NCBI RefSeq assembly: GCF_000513955.1
Contig: NZ_AZUZ01000012.1
Location: 186-53,469, forward strand
DNA: 53,284 bases
Source: Pseudoxanthomonas suwonensis J47
GTDB lineage: Bacteria; Pseudomonadota; Gammaproteobacteria; Xanthomonadales; Xanthomonadaceae
Direction of reading: 5' to 3'
The position numbers and the translations under genes were made by a program. This document shows positions 45,781 through 53,284 of the stretch, piece by piece. Position 1 is the stretch's first letter; the number at the start of each line of letters is the position of its first letter. The notes beneath the pieces were generated by a model. It made no database searches and was not told the origin of the DNA. It saw only the letters and a list, made by a program, of their open reading frames with translations.

Positions 45781-48252
45781 TCAGGCCGCTTCGCGATTGC
45801 CCGGGCGGGGCTGGTCGTAGTAGCTGGCCGCGCGCAGCTCGTGGGCGTCGAAGTCGTCCACGGTGATCGCCTCGAGGGTGATCTGGCGCAGCTCTTCCAG
45901 CTGCTTGCGCTCCTCGGCGGTGATCACGCCCTCGGCCACGGCCTCGTCCAGCTGCGCCGGGAAGTCCAGCGCCTCGATGCCCTTGGTCTTGAGCGCCTTG
46001 AGGAACTTGCGCTCGACCGGCTCGGCGGCCACGGCCTTGGCCAGGTAGCTGTCGATGCGGCCGCCCGGGTTGTTCTCGCACGGGGTCAGGAACACGCCCT
46101 GGCCCAGGCGGTCGCGCGCCTCGTTCGGCGACATCAGCAGCGAGGCCACGCGGTGGTTCAGGCGGTCGCCGGGGGCCTCGGCGCGACGGCCGAGCGGGAA
46201 CACCAGTGCCCACAGCAGCCAGCCCACCGGGCGGATCGGGAAGTTGCGCAGCGCATCGGACAGCGCCTTCTCGATCACGTAGAAGCTGTTGTACATGCTC
46301 CACGCCAGCAGCGGCTTGTCCGCTTCCGGGGTGCCCTCGTCGTGGTAGCGCTTGAGCACGGCGCCGGCCATGTACAGGTGGCTCAGCACGTCGCCCAGGC
46401 GGCCGGACAGCGACTCCTTGAACTTCAGCTTGCCGCCCAGCAGCAGCATCGACAGGTCGGTCATCAGCGCCAGGTTGGCCGAGTACCGGTCGAGCTTGCG
46501 GAAGAACGGACGGGTGTAGTCGTTGCCCGGGACGCTGCCGAACTTGGAGCCGGTCAGGCCCATCCAGAACGAACGCACGGCGTTGGAGATGCCGTAGCGG
46601 ACGTGGCCGGCCAGGCTCTCGTCGAAGGACTCGACCGCGGCCTTGCGGTCCTTGTCCTGCGCCGCCTTCATTTCCTTCATCACCCACGGATGGCACAGGA
46701 TCGCGCCCTGGCCGAAGATCAGCAGGCTGCGGGTCATGATGTTGGCGCCTTCCACGGTCACGCCGATCGGCGCGGCCTGCCAGCCGCGGCCGGCGAAGTT
46801 GCGCGGGCCGAGGATGATGCCCTTGCCGCCGATCACGTCCATGACGTCGGTGATCACTTCGCGGCCCATGGTGGTGCAGTGGTACTTGGCGATCGCCGAC
46901 GGCACCGACGGCACATCGCCGCGGTCGACGGCGGCAGCGGTGGCCTGGGCCAGCGCGCTGGCGGTGTAGGCCTTGCCGCCGATGCGGGCCAGCGCTTCCT
47001 CGACGCCCTCGAAGCGGCCGACCGACAGGCCGAACTGCTTGCGGATGCGGGCGTAGGCGCCGGTCACGCGGGCACCGGCCTTGGCGCCGCCGGACGCGGT
47101 CGACGGCAGGGTGATCGAGCGGCCCACGGCCAGGCACTCGTTGAGCATGTTCCAGCCCTTGCCGGCCATCTCGGCGCCGCCGATCAGCTGGCTGAGCGGG
47201 ATGAACACGTCCTTGCCGCGGATCGGGCCGTTCTGGAACGGCGAGTTCAGCGGGAAGTGGCGGCGGCCGATCTCGACGCCGGCGGTGTCACGCGGCAGCA
47301 GGGCCAGGGTGATGCCGATGTCCTTGGTGTCGCCGATCAGGCCATCCGGGTCGTACATGCGGAAGGCCAGGCCGATCAGCGTGGCGACCGGGGCCAGGGT
47401 GATGTAGCGCTTGTCGAACGTCAGGCGCACGCCGAGCACGTTGGCGCCGTTCCACTCGCCCTTGCAGACGATGCCGTAGTCCGGGATCGAGGTCGCGTCG
47501 GAACCGGCGAACGGGCCGGTCAGGCCGAAGCAGGGCACTTCCTGGCCGACGGCCAGGCGCGGCAGGTAGTACTCCTTCTGCTCCCTGGTGCCGTAGTGGT
47601 TGAGCAGCTCGCCCGGGCCCAGCGAGTTCGGCACGCCGACGGTGGAGCTGACCACCGAGGAGACCGAGGCGATCTTCTGGATCACCTTGTGGTGGGCCAG
47701 CGCGGAGAAGCCCAGGCCGCCGTATTCCTTCGGGATGATCATGCCGAAGAACCGGTTCTTCTTGATGAAGTCCCACAGCTCCGGCGGCAGGTCCGCGTGG
47801 ACGTGGGTGATCTCCCAGTCGTTGATCATCCTGCACAGCTCCTCGACCGGGCCGTCGAGGAAGGCCTGCTCTTCGGCGCTGAGCTGCGGCTTCGGGTAGT
47901 CGAGCAGCTTCTGCCAGTCCGGGTCGCCGGTGAACAGCTCGCCTTCGAAGCCGACCGAACCGGTCTCCAGGGCGATGCGCTCGGTCTGCGACAGCGGCGG
48001 CAGGATCCTGCGGAACACGTCCAGCAGCGGCGCCACCAGCAGCGGCTTGCGGATGAACGGCAGCAGCAGCGGCACGGCGATGACCGCCGCGACGATGGCC
48101 ACGACGACGGTGGCGGTCTGGTGGGCGCCGAGCAGCCAGCAGCCGACCAGCGCCGTGGCAAGCAGGGCTGCCCAGGCGGCGAGGCGCCAGCGGTGGTATG
48201 CGGCGAATGCGCTGATCAGTATGAATGCCAGGATTGGCGCGGCGATGCTCAT
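45781..48252 (-). CDS. fadE: Acyl-CoA dehydrogenase FadE
   Basis: FadE catalyses the first step of fatty-acid beta-oxidation. The 823-aa product (E. coli 814) has two N-terminal membrane segments (about 5-60) typical of FadE. The acyl-CoA dehydrogenase core follows (KKNRFFGMIIPKEYGGLGFSALAHHKVIQKIASVS, LTGPFAGSDATS, IGVTVEGANIMTRSLLIFGQG), and the long FadE C-terminal domain is present. Its ATG overlaps the stop of the upstream hydrolase gene by 4 nt, so the two are coupled. Confidence 0.96.
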   Translation of the reverse strand: MSIAAPILAFILISAFAAYHRWRLAAWAALLATALVGCWLLGAHQTATVVVAIVAAVIAVPLLLPFIRKPLLVAPLLDVFRRILPPLSQTERIALETGSVGFEGELFTGDPDWQKLLDYPKPQLSAEEQAFLDGPVEELCRMINDWEITHVHADLPPELWDFIKKNRFFGMIIPKEYGGLGFSALAHHKVIQKIASVSSVVSSTVGVPNSLGPGELLNHYGTREQKEYYLPRLAVGQEVPCFGLTGPFAGSDATSIPDYGIVCKGEWNGANVLGVRLTFDKRYITLAPVATLIGLAFRMYDPDGLIGDTKDIGITLALLPRDTAGVEIGRRHFPLNSPFQNGPIRGKDVFIPLSQLIGGAEMAGKGWNMLNECLAVGRSITLPSTASGGAKAGARVTGAYARIRKQFGLSVGRFEGVEEALARIGGKAYTASALAQATAAAVDRGDVPSVPSAIAKYHCTTMGREVITDVMDVIGGKGIILGPRNFAGRGWQAAPIGVTVEGANIMTRSLLIFGQGAILCHPWVMKEMKAAQDKDRKAAVESFDESLAGHVRYGISNAVRSFWMGLTGSKFGSVPGNDYTRPFFRKLDRYSANLALMTDLSMLLLGGKLKFKESLSGRLGDVLSHLYMAGAVLKRYHDEGTPEADKPLLAWSMYNSFYVIEKALSDALRNFPIRPVGWLLWALVFPLGRRAEAPGDRLNHRVASLLMSPNEARDRLGQGVFLTPCENNPGGRIDSYLAKAVAAEPVERKFLKALKTKGIEALDFPAQLDEAVAEGVITAEERKQLEELRQITLEAITVDDFDAHELRAASYYDQPRPGNREAA

Positions 48253-49190
48253 GGGTCTGCTCCGGTGACGGGCGCTGGAGCCCGGTGCGCGGTGGAAATG
48301 CCGGAGTTTTCGCTCCGGTCCAGTTCCGCCAGGTATTCCAGCACGGTGGCGGTAAAACGGTCGTTGTCGTCGCCGGCCAGCATATGCGTGGCATCGGCGA
48401 GCTGCACATGGCGCGCGTGCGGCGCCAGTTCGAGGAAATGTCCGATGGTGTCGGCGGACACCAGGTCGCTGCGGCCGCCGCTGACCAGCAGCAGCGGGCA
48501 GCGCACCGCGCGGGTGGCCTCGGCGATGTCGTCCTGGTGGCGTTCGGCGTCGCGTGCCAGCTCGTCGACCAGGCGCGGGTCCCAGTGCCAGCGCCAGCGG
48601 CCGTCTTCGCCCTGGCGCAGCAGTTCGCGCAGGGTTCCGGGCGACTTGCGGCCGCGGCGGTGCGGCAGGTAGGCGGCAATCGCGTCGGCGGCCTCGTCGA
48701 GCGAGGCGAAGCCCTGCGGGAAGGCAGTCATGAAGCCGAGCACGCGCTCGACCCCGGCCGCTTCCCAGCGCGGAGTGATGTCGACCAGCACCATCGCCCG
48801 GAACAGGCCGGGCCAGCGCGCCTCGGCGAGGAGGCCGAACAGCCCGCCCATCGAGGCGGCGACCAGCACCGGCGGCTGCGGCAGCTCGCCGGCCAGCACG
48901 ATCAGGTCGTCGGTGAACTGGTGCCCGGTGTAGGGCTCGTCGGCCGCATTGCGGTCCGAGCCGCCATGGCCGCGGGCGTCGTAGGCCAGGCCGGGATGGC
49001 CATGCGCGGCGAGGGTCGCGGCGGTAGCCGACCAGGCGCCGCGGGTCTGGCCGAAGCCGTGCGCGTAGACGACGGCGGGCGCCTCGTGGGCCTGCCCGGC
49101 GGCGTGGCAGCGGGTGGCAGCCAGCGCCAGTCCCGCGCCTTCGAGGCGCAGGTCGACGACCGTCGGGACGGTAGTGGCAGCCAGATCCAT
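48249..49190 (-). CDS. Alpha/beta hydrolase coupled to fadE
   Basis: The 313-aa product has the alpha/beta-hydrolase pattern: an oxyanion-hole VYAHGFGQTRGAW, the nucleophile elbow AASMGGLFG, and the catalytic His in ADATHMLAGDD. It could be an acyl-ester hydrolase or thioesterase that supplies fatty acids to FadE. I start it at the ATG at 49190. The palindrome CCATACCTGATGGTATGG overlaps this ATG, and the predicted promoter leaves almost no leader (see findings). The frame stays open upstream to 49304, but that sequence covers the regulatory region. Confidence 0.85.
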   Translation of the reverse strand: MDLAATTVPTVVDLRLEGAGLALAATRCHAAGQAHEAPAVVYAHGFGQTRGAWSATAATLAAHGHPGLAYDARGHGGSDRNAADEPYTGHQFTDDLIVLAGELPQPPVLVAASMGGLFGLLAEARWPGLFRAMVLVDITPRWEAAGVERVLGFMTAFPQGFASLDEAADAIAAYLPHRRGRKSPGTLRELLRQGEDGRWRWHWDPRLVDELARDAERHQDDIAEATRAVRCPLLLVSGGRSDLVSADTIGHFLELAPHARHVQLADATHMLAGDDNDRFTATVLEYLAELDRSENSGISTAHRAPAPVTGADP

Positions 49191-49225
49191 ACCTGATGGT
49201 ATGGACCGCCTCGAGGGAAAGTCAA
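49187..49225 (-). promoter_or_regulatory. Promoter of the hydrolase-fadE operon with overlapping operator
   Basis: On the minus strand TTGACT (49220-49225) and TACCAT (49196-49201) are 18 bp apart. The -10 lies in the perfect palindrome CCATACC-TGAT-GGTATGG (49187-49204). A second palindrome ATACG-AAGG-CGTAT (49225-49238) borders the -35. GTATGG occurs four times in the divergent gap (49199, 49235, 49257 and 49316). The arrangement fits a repressor such as the divergent TetR protein (inference). Confidence 0.65.
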
Positions 49226-49333
49226 TACGAAGGCGTATGGCGGTGCAGCATCGGCCGTATGGTTCGTGATCCACTGCAGTTTCCCGAGAAACGGCGTACT
49301 GCAACGCACTACTGCGTATGGTTAAATCGGGGC

Positions 49334-49927
49334 ATGAACACGAGCCCCGCCGCCCCGATGCCTTCCGCTCCCGCGCGCAGCAGTCGTCTCAGTGCTGCCG
49401 ACTGGGCCCAGGTCGCCCTCGACGTGATCGCCGAGCAGGGCGTCGCCGCCGTGGCGGTCGAACCGCTTGCCCGCCGACTCGGCGTCACCAAGGGCAGCTT
49501 CTATTGGCACTTCCCGTCGCGCGACGCGCTGCTGCAGGCTGCGCTGGAGCGCTGGGAAGAAGTCGAGCAGGAGCAGGTCTTCGGCAGCCTGGAAGAGGTG
49601 CCCGATCCGCGTGAACGGCTGCGCCGCCTGTTCCAGCTGGTCGGCCACGAGACCAAGCCGCACGCGATCTACAGCGAACTGCTCAAGGCGCTGGAACACC
49701 CGGCGGTGGGCCCGGTGATCCAGCGCGTGTCGCAGCGCCGCCTGGACTACCTCACCGCCTCGTTCCGCCAGGCCGGGCTCGGCCGCACCGAATCGGTGAA
49801 CCGCGCGCGCCTGACCTACGCGGCGTACGTCGGCTTCCTGCAGCTGCGCCCGCACCAGCCGAAGATGACCCACGAGGAGTTCGAGGAGTACCTCGAGCAC
49901 GTGATCAATACGCTGATCCCGGTCTGA
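49334..49927 (+). CDS. TetR-family transcriptional regulator
   Basis: The 197-aa product has an N-terminal TetR helix-turn-helix (AVEPLARRLGVTKGSFYWHFPSRDALLQAALERW, about 45-78) and a helical ligand-binding domain. It is divergent from the hydrolase-fadE operon, with 143 nt of intergenic DNA that holds the GTATGG motifs. TetR proteins usually repress the divergent genes and themselves, and acyl-CoA or fatty acid is a likely ligand here (inference). A terminator follows 40 nt after the stop. Confidence 0.88.
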   Translation: MNTSPAAPMPSAPARSSRLSAADWAQVALDVIAEQGVAAVAVEPLARRLGVTKGSFYWHFPSRDALLQAALERWEEVEQEQVFGSLEEVPDPRERLRRLFQLVGHETKPHAIYSELLKALEHPAVGPVIQRVSQRRLDYLTASFRQAGLGRTESVNRARLTYAAYVGFLQLRPHQPKMTHEEFEEYLEHVINTLIPV

Positions 49928-49966
49928 CACCGGATCGGCCGCGGCGCTCTGCGCGCCGGGACGCCT

Positions 49967-49990
49967 CGCCCCCGCTGGCGCGGGGGCGTT
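49967..49990 (+). terminator. Terminator between tetR and pepQ
   Basis: A perfect 9-bp stem (CGCCCCCGC / GCGGGGGCG) with a 4-nt loop lies between the two convergent genes. It is followed by only TT. Confidence 0.65.
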
Positions 49991-50003
49991 CCGGCGTCGA
50001 AGC

Positions 50004-51320
50004 TCAGGCGAAGGCCGGCCGGGTCAGGTTCTCCGGCGCGCCATCGGTGCACGCCACGTCGTCCTCGATGCGGATGCCGCCGTACGGGCGGAAGTGGTCG
50101 ACGCGCGCCCAGTCGACGCTGTCGCCGTGGCCGTTCTTCTTCACCTCGTCCAGCAGCATGTCGATGAAGTAGATGCCCGGCTCGATGGTGACGACCATGC
50201 CCGGCTCCAGCACGCGGGTCATGCGCAGGTAGGGATGGCCTTCCGGGCGCGGGATGGTGCCGCCGCGGTCGCTGGCGGCGAAGCCGGCCACGTCGTGCAC
50301 CTGCAGGCCGATCGGGTGGCCCAGGCCGTGCGGGAAGAACGCCGCGCTGACGCCGGTGGCCAGCGCCGCTTCCGGCGACACCTTCAGCACGCCGAAGTCG
50401 CGCAGGATGCCCATCAGCGCCAGGTGCGCGTCCACGTGCAGCTGGCGGTAGTCGGCGCCGGCGCGCACCGCCGCGCACATGCCCTGCTGGGCGGCGTCGA
50501 CCGCGTCGATCATCGCCTGGAACTCGCTGCCGCGGTCGGCCGCGTAGGTGCGGGTGATGTCGGCCGCGTAGCCGCAATGGCTGGCGCCGGCGTCGATCAG
50601 GAAGCCGAGCGATTCGGCCGGCGGGTCGCGGTCCAGCTCGGTGTAGTGCAGCACCGCGCCGTGCGTGTTGAGCGCGACGATGTTCTGGTACGGGACCTCG
50701 GTCGCGTCCTGCTGCGCGGCGGCGCAATAGGCCATGTGGATCTCGAACTCGCTGGCGCCGGCGCGGAAGGCGCGCTCGGCGGCACGGTGCGCGTGCGCGG
50801 CGCGGCGCTGGGCCAGGCGCATCAGCGCCAGCTCGTACGGGGTCTTGTACGAGCGCTGGTAATGCAGGTAGTCCAGCGCCGCGGCCGGGTTGTTCGGCGC
50901 GTAGTCGCCCAGGGTGCTGTTGGCCTCGCCGAGGATCGCGCAGCGCGCCGCCGGCGGCAGCAGCGGCAGCGCCTCCTCCGGCGTGCGGATCACGTGCACC
51001 TCGCAATGCTCGACCCACCAGCCGCCCGGCGCCTCCGGCACCACGTGCCAGTAGTCGAACGGCTGCAGGTAGATCACCTTCGGCCGCTGGCCGGGCGTGT
51101 ACAACAGCCAGCTGTCGGTGACCGTGGTCAGCGGCAGCCAGTGCTTGAAGTGCGGGTTCACCGCGAACGGATAGTCGCGGTCGTCGAACAGCTGGTAGTG
51201 GCGGCGGCCGCTGGGAACCAGCAGGTGGTCATGGCCGCTGCGCGCCAGCGCCTCGTCGGCGCGGGCCTTCAGCACGGCCAGGTGTTGGGGGTAGAGCTGG
51301 GCGGGATTGGCGGCGTCCAT
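50004..51320 (-). CDS. pepQ: Xaa-Pro dipeptidase
   Basis: PepQ cleaves dipeptides with a C-terminal proline. The 438-aa product (E. coli 443) has the dinuclear-metal ligands D243 and D254 (IDAGASHCGYAADITRTY), H335 (FPHGLGHPIG), E380 (TIEPGIYF) and E419 (IRIEDDV), in the spacing of the pita-bread fold. The ATG at 51320 is the family start; an in-frame ATG at 51359 adds 13 residues. It is cytoplasmic. Confidence 0.95.
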   Translation of the reverse strand: MDAANPAQLYPQHLAVLKARADEALARSGHDHLLVPSGRRHYQLFDDRDYPFAVNPHFKHWLPLTTVTDSWLLYTPGQRPKVIYLQPFDYWHVVPEAPGGWWVEHCEVHVIRTPEEALPLLPPAARCAILGEANSTLGDYAPNNPAAALDYLHYQRSYKTPYELALMRLAQRRAAHAHRAAERAFRAGASEFEIHMAYCAAAQQDATEVPYQNIVALNTHGAVLHYTELDRDPPAESLGFLIDAGASHCGYAADITRTYAADRGSEFQAMIDAVDAAQQGMCAAVRAGADYRQLHVDAHLALMGILRDFGVLKVSPEAALATGVSAAFFPHGLGHPIGLQVHDVAGFAASDRGGTIPRPEGHPYLRMTRVLEPGMVVTIEPGIYFIDMLLDEVKKNGHGDSVDWARVDHFRPYGGIRIEDDVACTDGAPENLTRPAFA

Positions 51321-51449
51321 GGCGGCATGCAGGTGCGGAAAGGGGCAAGTGTGCCCCATCCGGCCTGTACCGGGACGGGCCGGCGGTCATGGCGTCGCGC
51401 CGGTCTGCGGCGCAGGCGGGGCGGGGCACATCGCGCCCCGCGTGCCGGT

Positions 51450-51794
51450 TCAGCGCACCGTGGCCTCGTCGCCGGCGCGCACCCACTCGCGGATGTGGCG
51501 GCGCTGCTCGTCGGCGATGGTCAGGAAGCGGAAGCCGCACCAGCTCTGCCCCGGGGTGTTGGCGTCGACCTTCCACAGCAGGTGCACGCCGACGTTGAGC
51601 GGCTGCGGCCGGCCGCCTAGGTGGAAGCGCAGCTGGTACAGCGCGTCCTCGACCAGCGGCGCCGAGGCGATCAGCAGCATGCCGGTTTCGGAGAGGTTGC
51701 CCAGCTGGCCGACGACCTGGTCGGTCATGGTGTCGATCACCGGCACCACCGTGGTGACGTGGCGGCGCGGCGCGCGGCGGGTGTCGTGGATCAT
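51450..51794 (-). CDS. PilZ-domain protein (probable c-di-GMP receptor)
   Basis: The 114-aa product is a single PilZ domain. It has the RRxxRR element (RRAPRRH, residues 6-12) and the NLSETG motif (N33-x-S-x-x-G38), both of which bind cyclic di-GMP in active PilZ proteins. The rest is the expected beta barrel with a C-terminal helix. Its ATG overlaps the DUF1631 stop by 4 nt, so the two are translationally coupled and probably act together. Confidence 0.88.
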   Translation of the reverse strand: MIHDTRRAPRRHVTTVVPVIDTMTDQVVGQLGNLSETGMLLIASAPLVEDALYQLRFHLGGRPQPLNVGVHLLWKVDANTPGQSWCGFRFLTIADEQRRHIREWVRAGDEATVR

Positions 51795-53284
51795 GCGCGG
51801 GCCCCCACGGTGGTGTCGTTGCCGATCCCGGCCAGGCCGCGCAGCGCGCGCAGGGTGGCCTGCCAGGCGCGGTCGATCAGGCGCCCGCGGTCCTCGGTGA
51901 CCACCCGCGCCTGGCCGCGGGCCATCAGCCGCGCCAGCGAGTCCATCGAGTGCTCGCCGACCCTGTGGCCGCGCGCGTTCACGAACAGCGCGTTGTCGCT
52001 GACCGGGCTGTACCAGGACAGGCGTTCGCGGTGTACGTGGCCCTGCTGGTTGTGCACGAACTCGAACCAGGTGCCGAACGGCAGCGTGCGCAGGTACTCG
52101 TAGCAGGACTGCTCCTCGGTGGTGCGCGGCGGCAGCTTCGGCTTCTTCGCCTCGCCGGCCGCGCCTTCGCCCAGGCGCGCGCGCGCCTTGAGCCGGGCGG
52201 TCAGTTCGGTGCGCGAGGTGCTCTCGTCCTCGTCGCTGCGGGCAAGGCGGCGCGCGATCGCGCTGGCCTCGTCCTCGTGGTAGCCGACCTGGCGCAGCGC
52301 GGTATCGATCTGGCCCGCCAGCTCCGGATCCAGCGGCGCGTCGGGCGTGCAGGTCACCTCCAGGATGCGCTCGGTCGCCGCGTCGCGCTCGCGCCACTCC
52401 GGCGAGTCCTCGCCGTGGCGCAGCGCGGTCAGGGTCAGCACGTCGGCCCAGGCCTGGTTGATCAGGGCGCGCACGAACTGCGGCGGATTGCGCCCTTCCA
52501 GGCGGGTGGCGATCGCCACCGAGGCGGCGCGCTTGGCCGTCTCCAGGCGGTCGCGGCCGCGCGCGGCCTCGACCTGGCGGCGCTCGGCGATCTCGGCCTT
52601 GCGCGCCTGCGAGCGGTAGTGCTCCTGCACCTCGCGGTTGGCGCGCTCGAATACGGCCTCGTCGCCGTCGTATTCCTCGACCACGCGGTCGACCGCCTGC
52701 TCCAGCTGCAGGACCAGTTGCGGGTCGTTGTCGTCGTCCGCCAGCCAGGTGGCGCCGGATTCGGCCACCGAGTTGAGCAGTTCGCGCGCCGGGTGCTGGT
52801 CGCGGACGAAGAAGCTGCGGTCCTGCACCGCCGCGCGCATCACCGGGACCTGCAGGCGTTCGAGCAGGTCCTGCGCCGGCGCATCCTCGTGCACCTCGCG
52901 GCCGATCTCGCGGTACAGCATGCCCAGCAGGTCGAAGGTGTCGTTGTGCTCCTGCGACAGCCCGGCCTGCGGGCCGTGCTGTTCGCGGGCCCGCGCCAGC
53001 ATCGCCTGGCGCAGGTCGTCGAGCGTGCGGCGCGGCCGGCCCGGCGCGCGCTTCGGCGGCGGCGCCGCCTGCATCGCGCCGAGGGTGTTGACCACCGCGT
53101 CCACCGGCAGGATGTTGCCGGCCGGCGCCACGGGCGCCTGGCCGCTGGCGGCGCGGCGCTCGTTGAGCAGCTCCTGCAGCGCGGCGAACAGCGTCTCGGG
53201 CAGTTCGGCCGTGACCGTGGCGCCGTCGTGGGCGCCCGCTGCGCCCTGCGCTGCGCCGGCGGCGGCCGCCCCAGCGGCTCCCGC
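51791..53284 (-). CDS. DUF1631 family protein, N-terminus outside the window
   Basis: The frame is open from the stop at 51791 to the right edge, covering at least 497 residues, so the start lies beyond the window. The sequence carries DUF1631 features (a helical, charged protein with VMRAAVQDRSFFVRDQHPARELLNSVAESG and a PilZ-like C-terminal part with WFEFVHNQQGHVHRERLSWYSPVSDNALFVNARG). DUF1631 proteins are large and poorly characterised, and in several proteobacteria they are linked to PilZ and cyclic di-GMP. The downstream PilZ gene overlaps it by 4 nt. Confidence 0.85.
   Translation of the reverse strand, partial: AGAAGAAAAGAAQGAAGAHDGATVTAELPETLFAALQELLNERRAASGQAPVAPAGNILPVDAVVNTLGAMQAAPPPKRAPGRPRRTLDDLRQAMLARAREQHGPQAGLSQEHNDTFDLLGMLYREIGREVHEDAPAQDLLERLQVPVMRAAVQDRSFFVRDQHPARELLNSVAESGATWLADDDNDPQLVLQLEQAVDRVVEEYDGDEAVFERANREVQEHYRSQARKAEIAERRQVEAARGRDRLETAKRAASVAIATRLEGRNPPQFVRALINQAWADVLTLTALRHGEDSPEWRERDAATERILEVTCTPDAPLDPELAGQIDTALRQVGYHEDEASAIARRLARSDEDESTSRTELTARLKARARLGEGAAGEAKKPKLPPRTTEEQSCYEYLRTLPFGTWFEFVHNQQGHVHRERLSWYSPVSDNALFVNARGHRVGEHSMDSLARLMARGQARVVTEDRGRLIDRAWQATLRALRGLAGIGNDTTVGARA

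Overview
The window is about 53 kb of GC-rich chromosomal DNA. Gene content and order (rimK, ilvE, metF, ahcY with a SAH riboswitch, ppc, metK, gcvTH, a lysine-rich histone H1-like protein, fadE, pepQ, PilZ-DUF1631) point to a gammaproteobacterium of the Xanthomonadaceae/Lysobacteraceae (Lysobacter, Luteimonas or Pseudoxanthomonas type). The assignment is inferred from protein character and GC content; no rRNA or tRNA is present to confirm it. Almost all of it is core genome. The only mobile DNA is the end of a degraded IS3-family element at the left edge. I saw no CRISPR, prophage or toxin-antitoxin locus.

Layout. 1-191: IS3 remnant. 0.5-4.2 kb (+): rimK, a small secreted protein, and an OmpR-type response regulator overlapping its histidine kinase. 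4.2-6.8 kb (-): metF, a DUF4124 protein and ilvE. 6.9-11 kb: DUF3228, a second DUF4124-type protein, a zinc alcohol dehydrogenase with a small coupled gene, and an esterase. 11.1-12.8 kb (-): ahcY under a SAH riboswitch with a TATAAT promoter. 12.9-18.3 kb (+): an S9 peptidase and ppc. 18.5-21.8 kb (+): a short ORF, a GT4 glycosyltransferase and a glycogen-debranching-type enzyme. 21.9-23.1 kb (-): metK. 23.3-28.3 kb: a YdjM-like membrane protein, a small exported protein, dusB, and a nucleoside transporter with a ribokinase. 28.6-29.8 kb (+): an aldo/keto reductase and hemP with a Fur box. 29.9-32.4 kb (-): ECF sigma factor, its probable anti-sigma factor, and a PDZ protein. 32.6-36.3 kb (+): SPFH protein, NfeD, CDF-like transporter, gcvT, gcvH. 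36.3-37.6 kb: a long intergenic region and the histone H1-like gene with a structured 5' leader. 37.9-43.6 kb: beta-lactamase-fold hydrolase, lemA, M48 protease, GMC oxidoreductase. 43.8-49.9 kb: a nucleotide-transporter-like membrane protein, a DUF4442 thioesterase, fadE with a coupled hydrolase, and a divergent TetR regulator. 50.0-53.3 kb (-): pepQ, then a PilZ protein overlapping a DUF1631 protein that runs off the window.

How the genes fit together. metF, ahcY and metK are three steps of the methyl cycle within 17 kb. The SAH riboswitch ties ahcY to its own substrate, and metF has a palindromic operator candidate in its promoter. The fadE/hydrolase and tetR genes share an intergenic region with four GTATGG motifs, which suggests a local fatty-acid regulator. 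The sigma/anti-sigma/PDZ operon next to the divergent SPFH-NfeD pair looks like an envelope-stress neighbourhood. Nothing here is clearly a new multi-gene system. The most checkable leads are the H1-like gene leader, the fadE-tetR divergon, the paired DUF4124 proteins, the exported HTH-like protein and the unassigned transcript candidate downstream of rimK.
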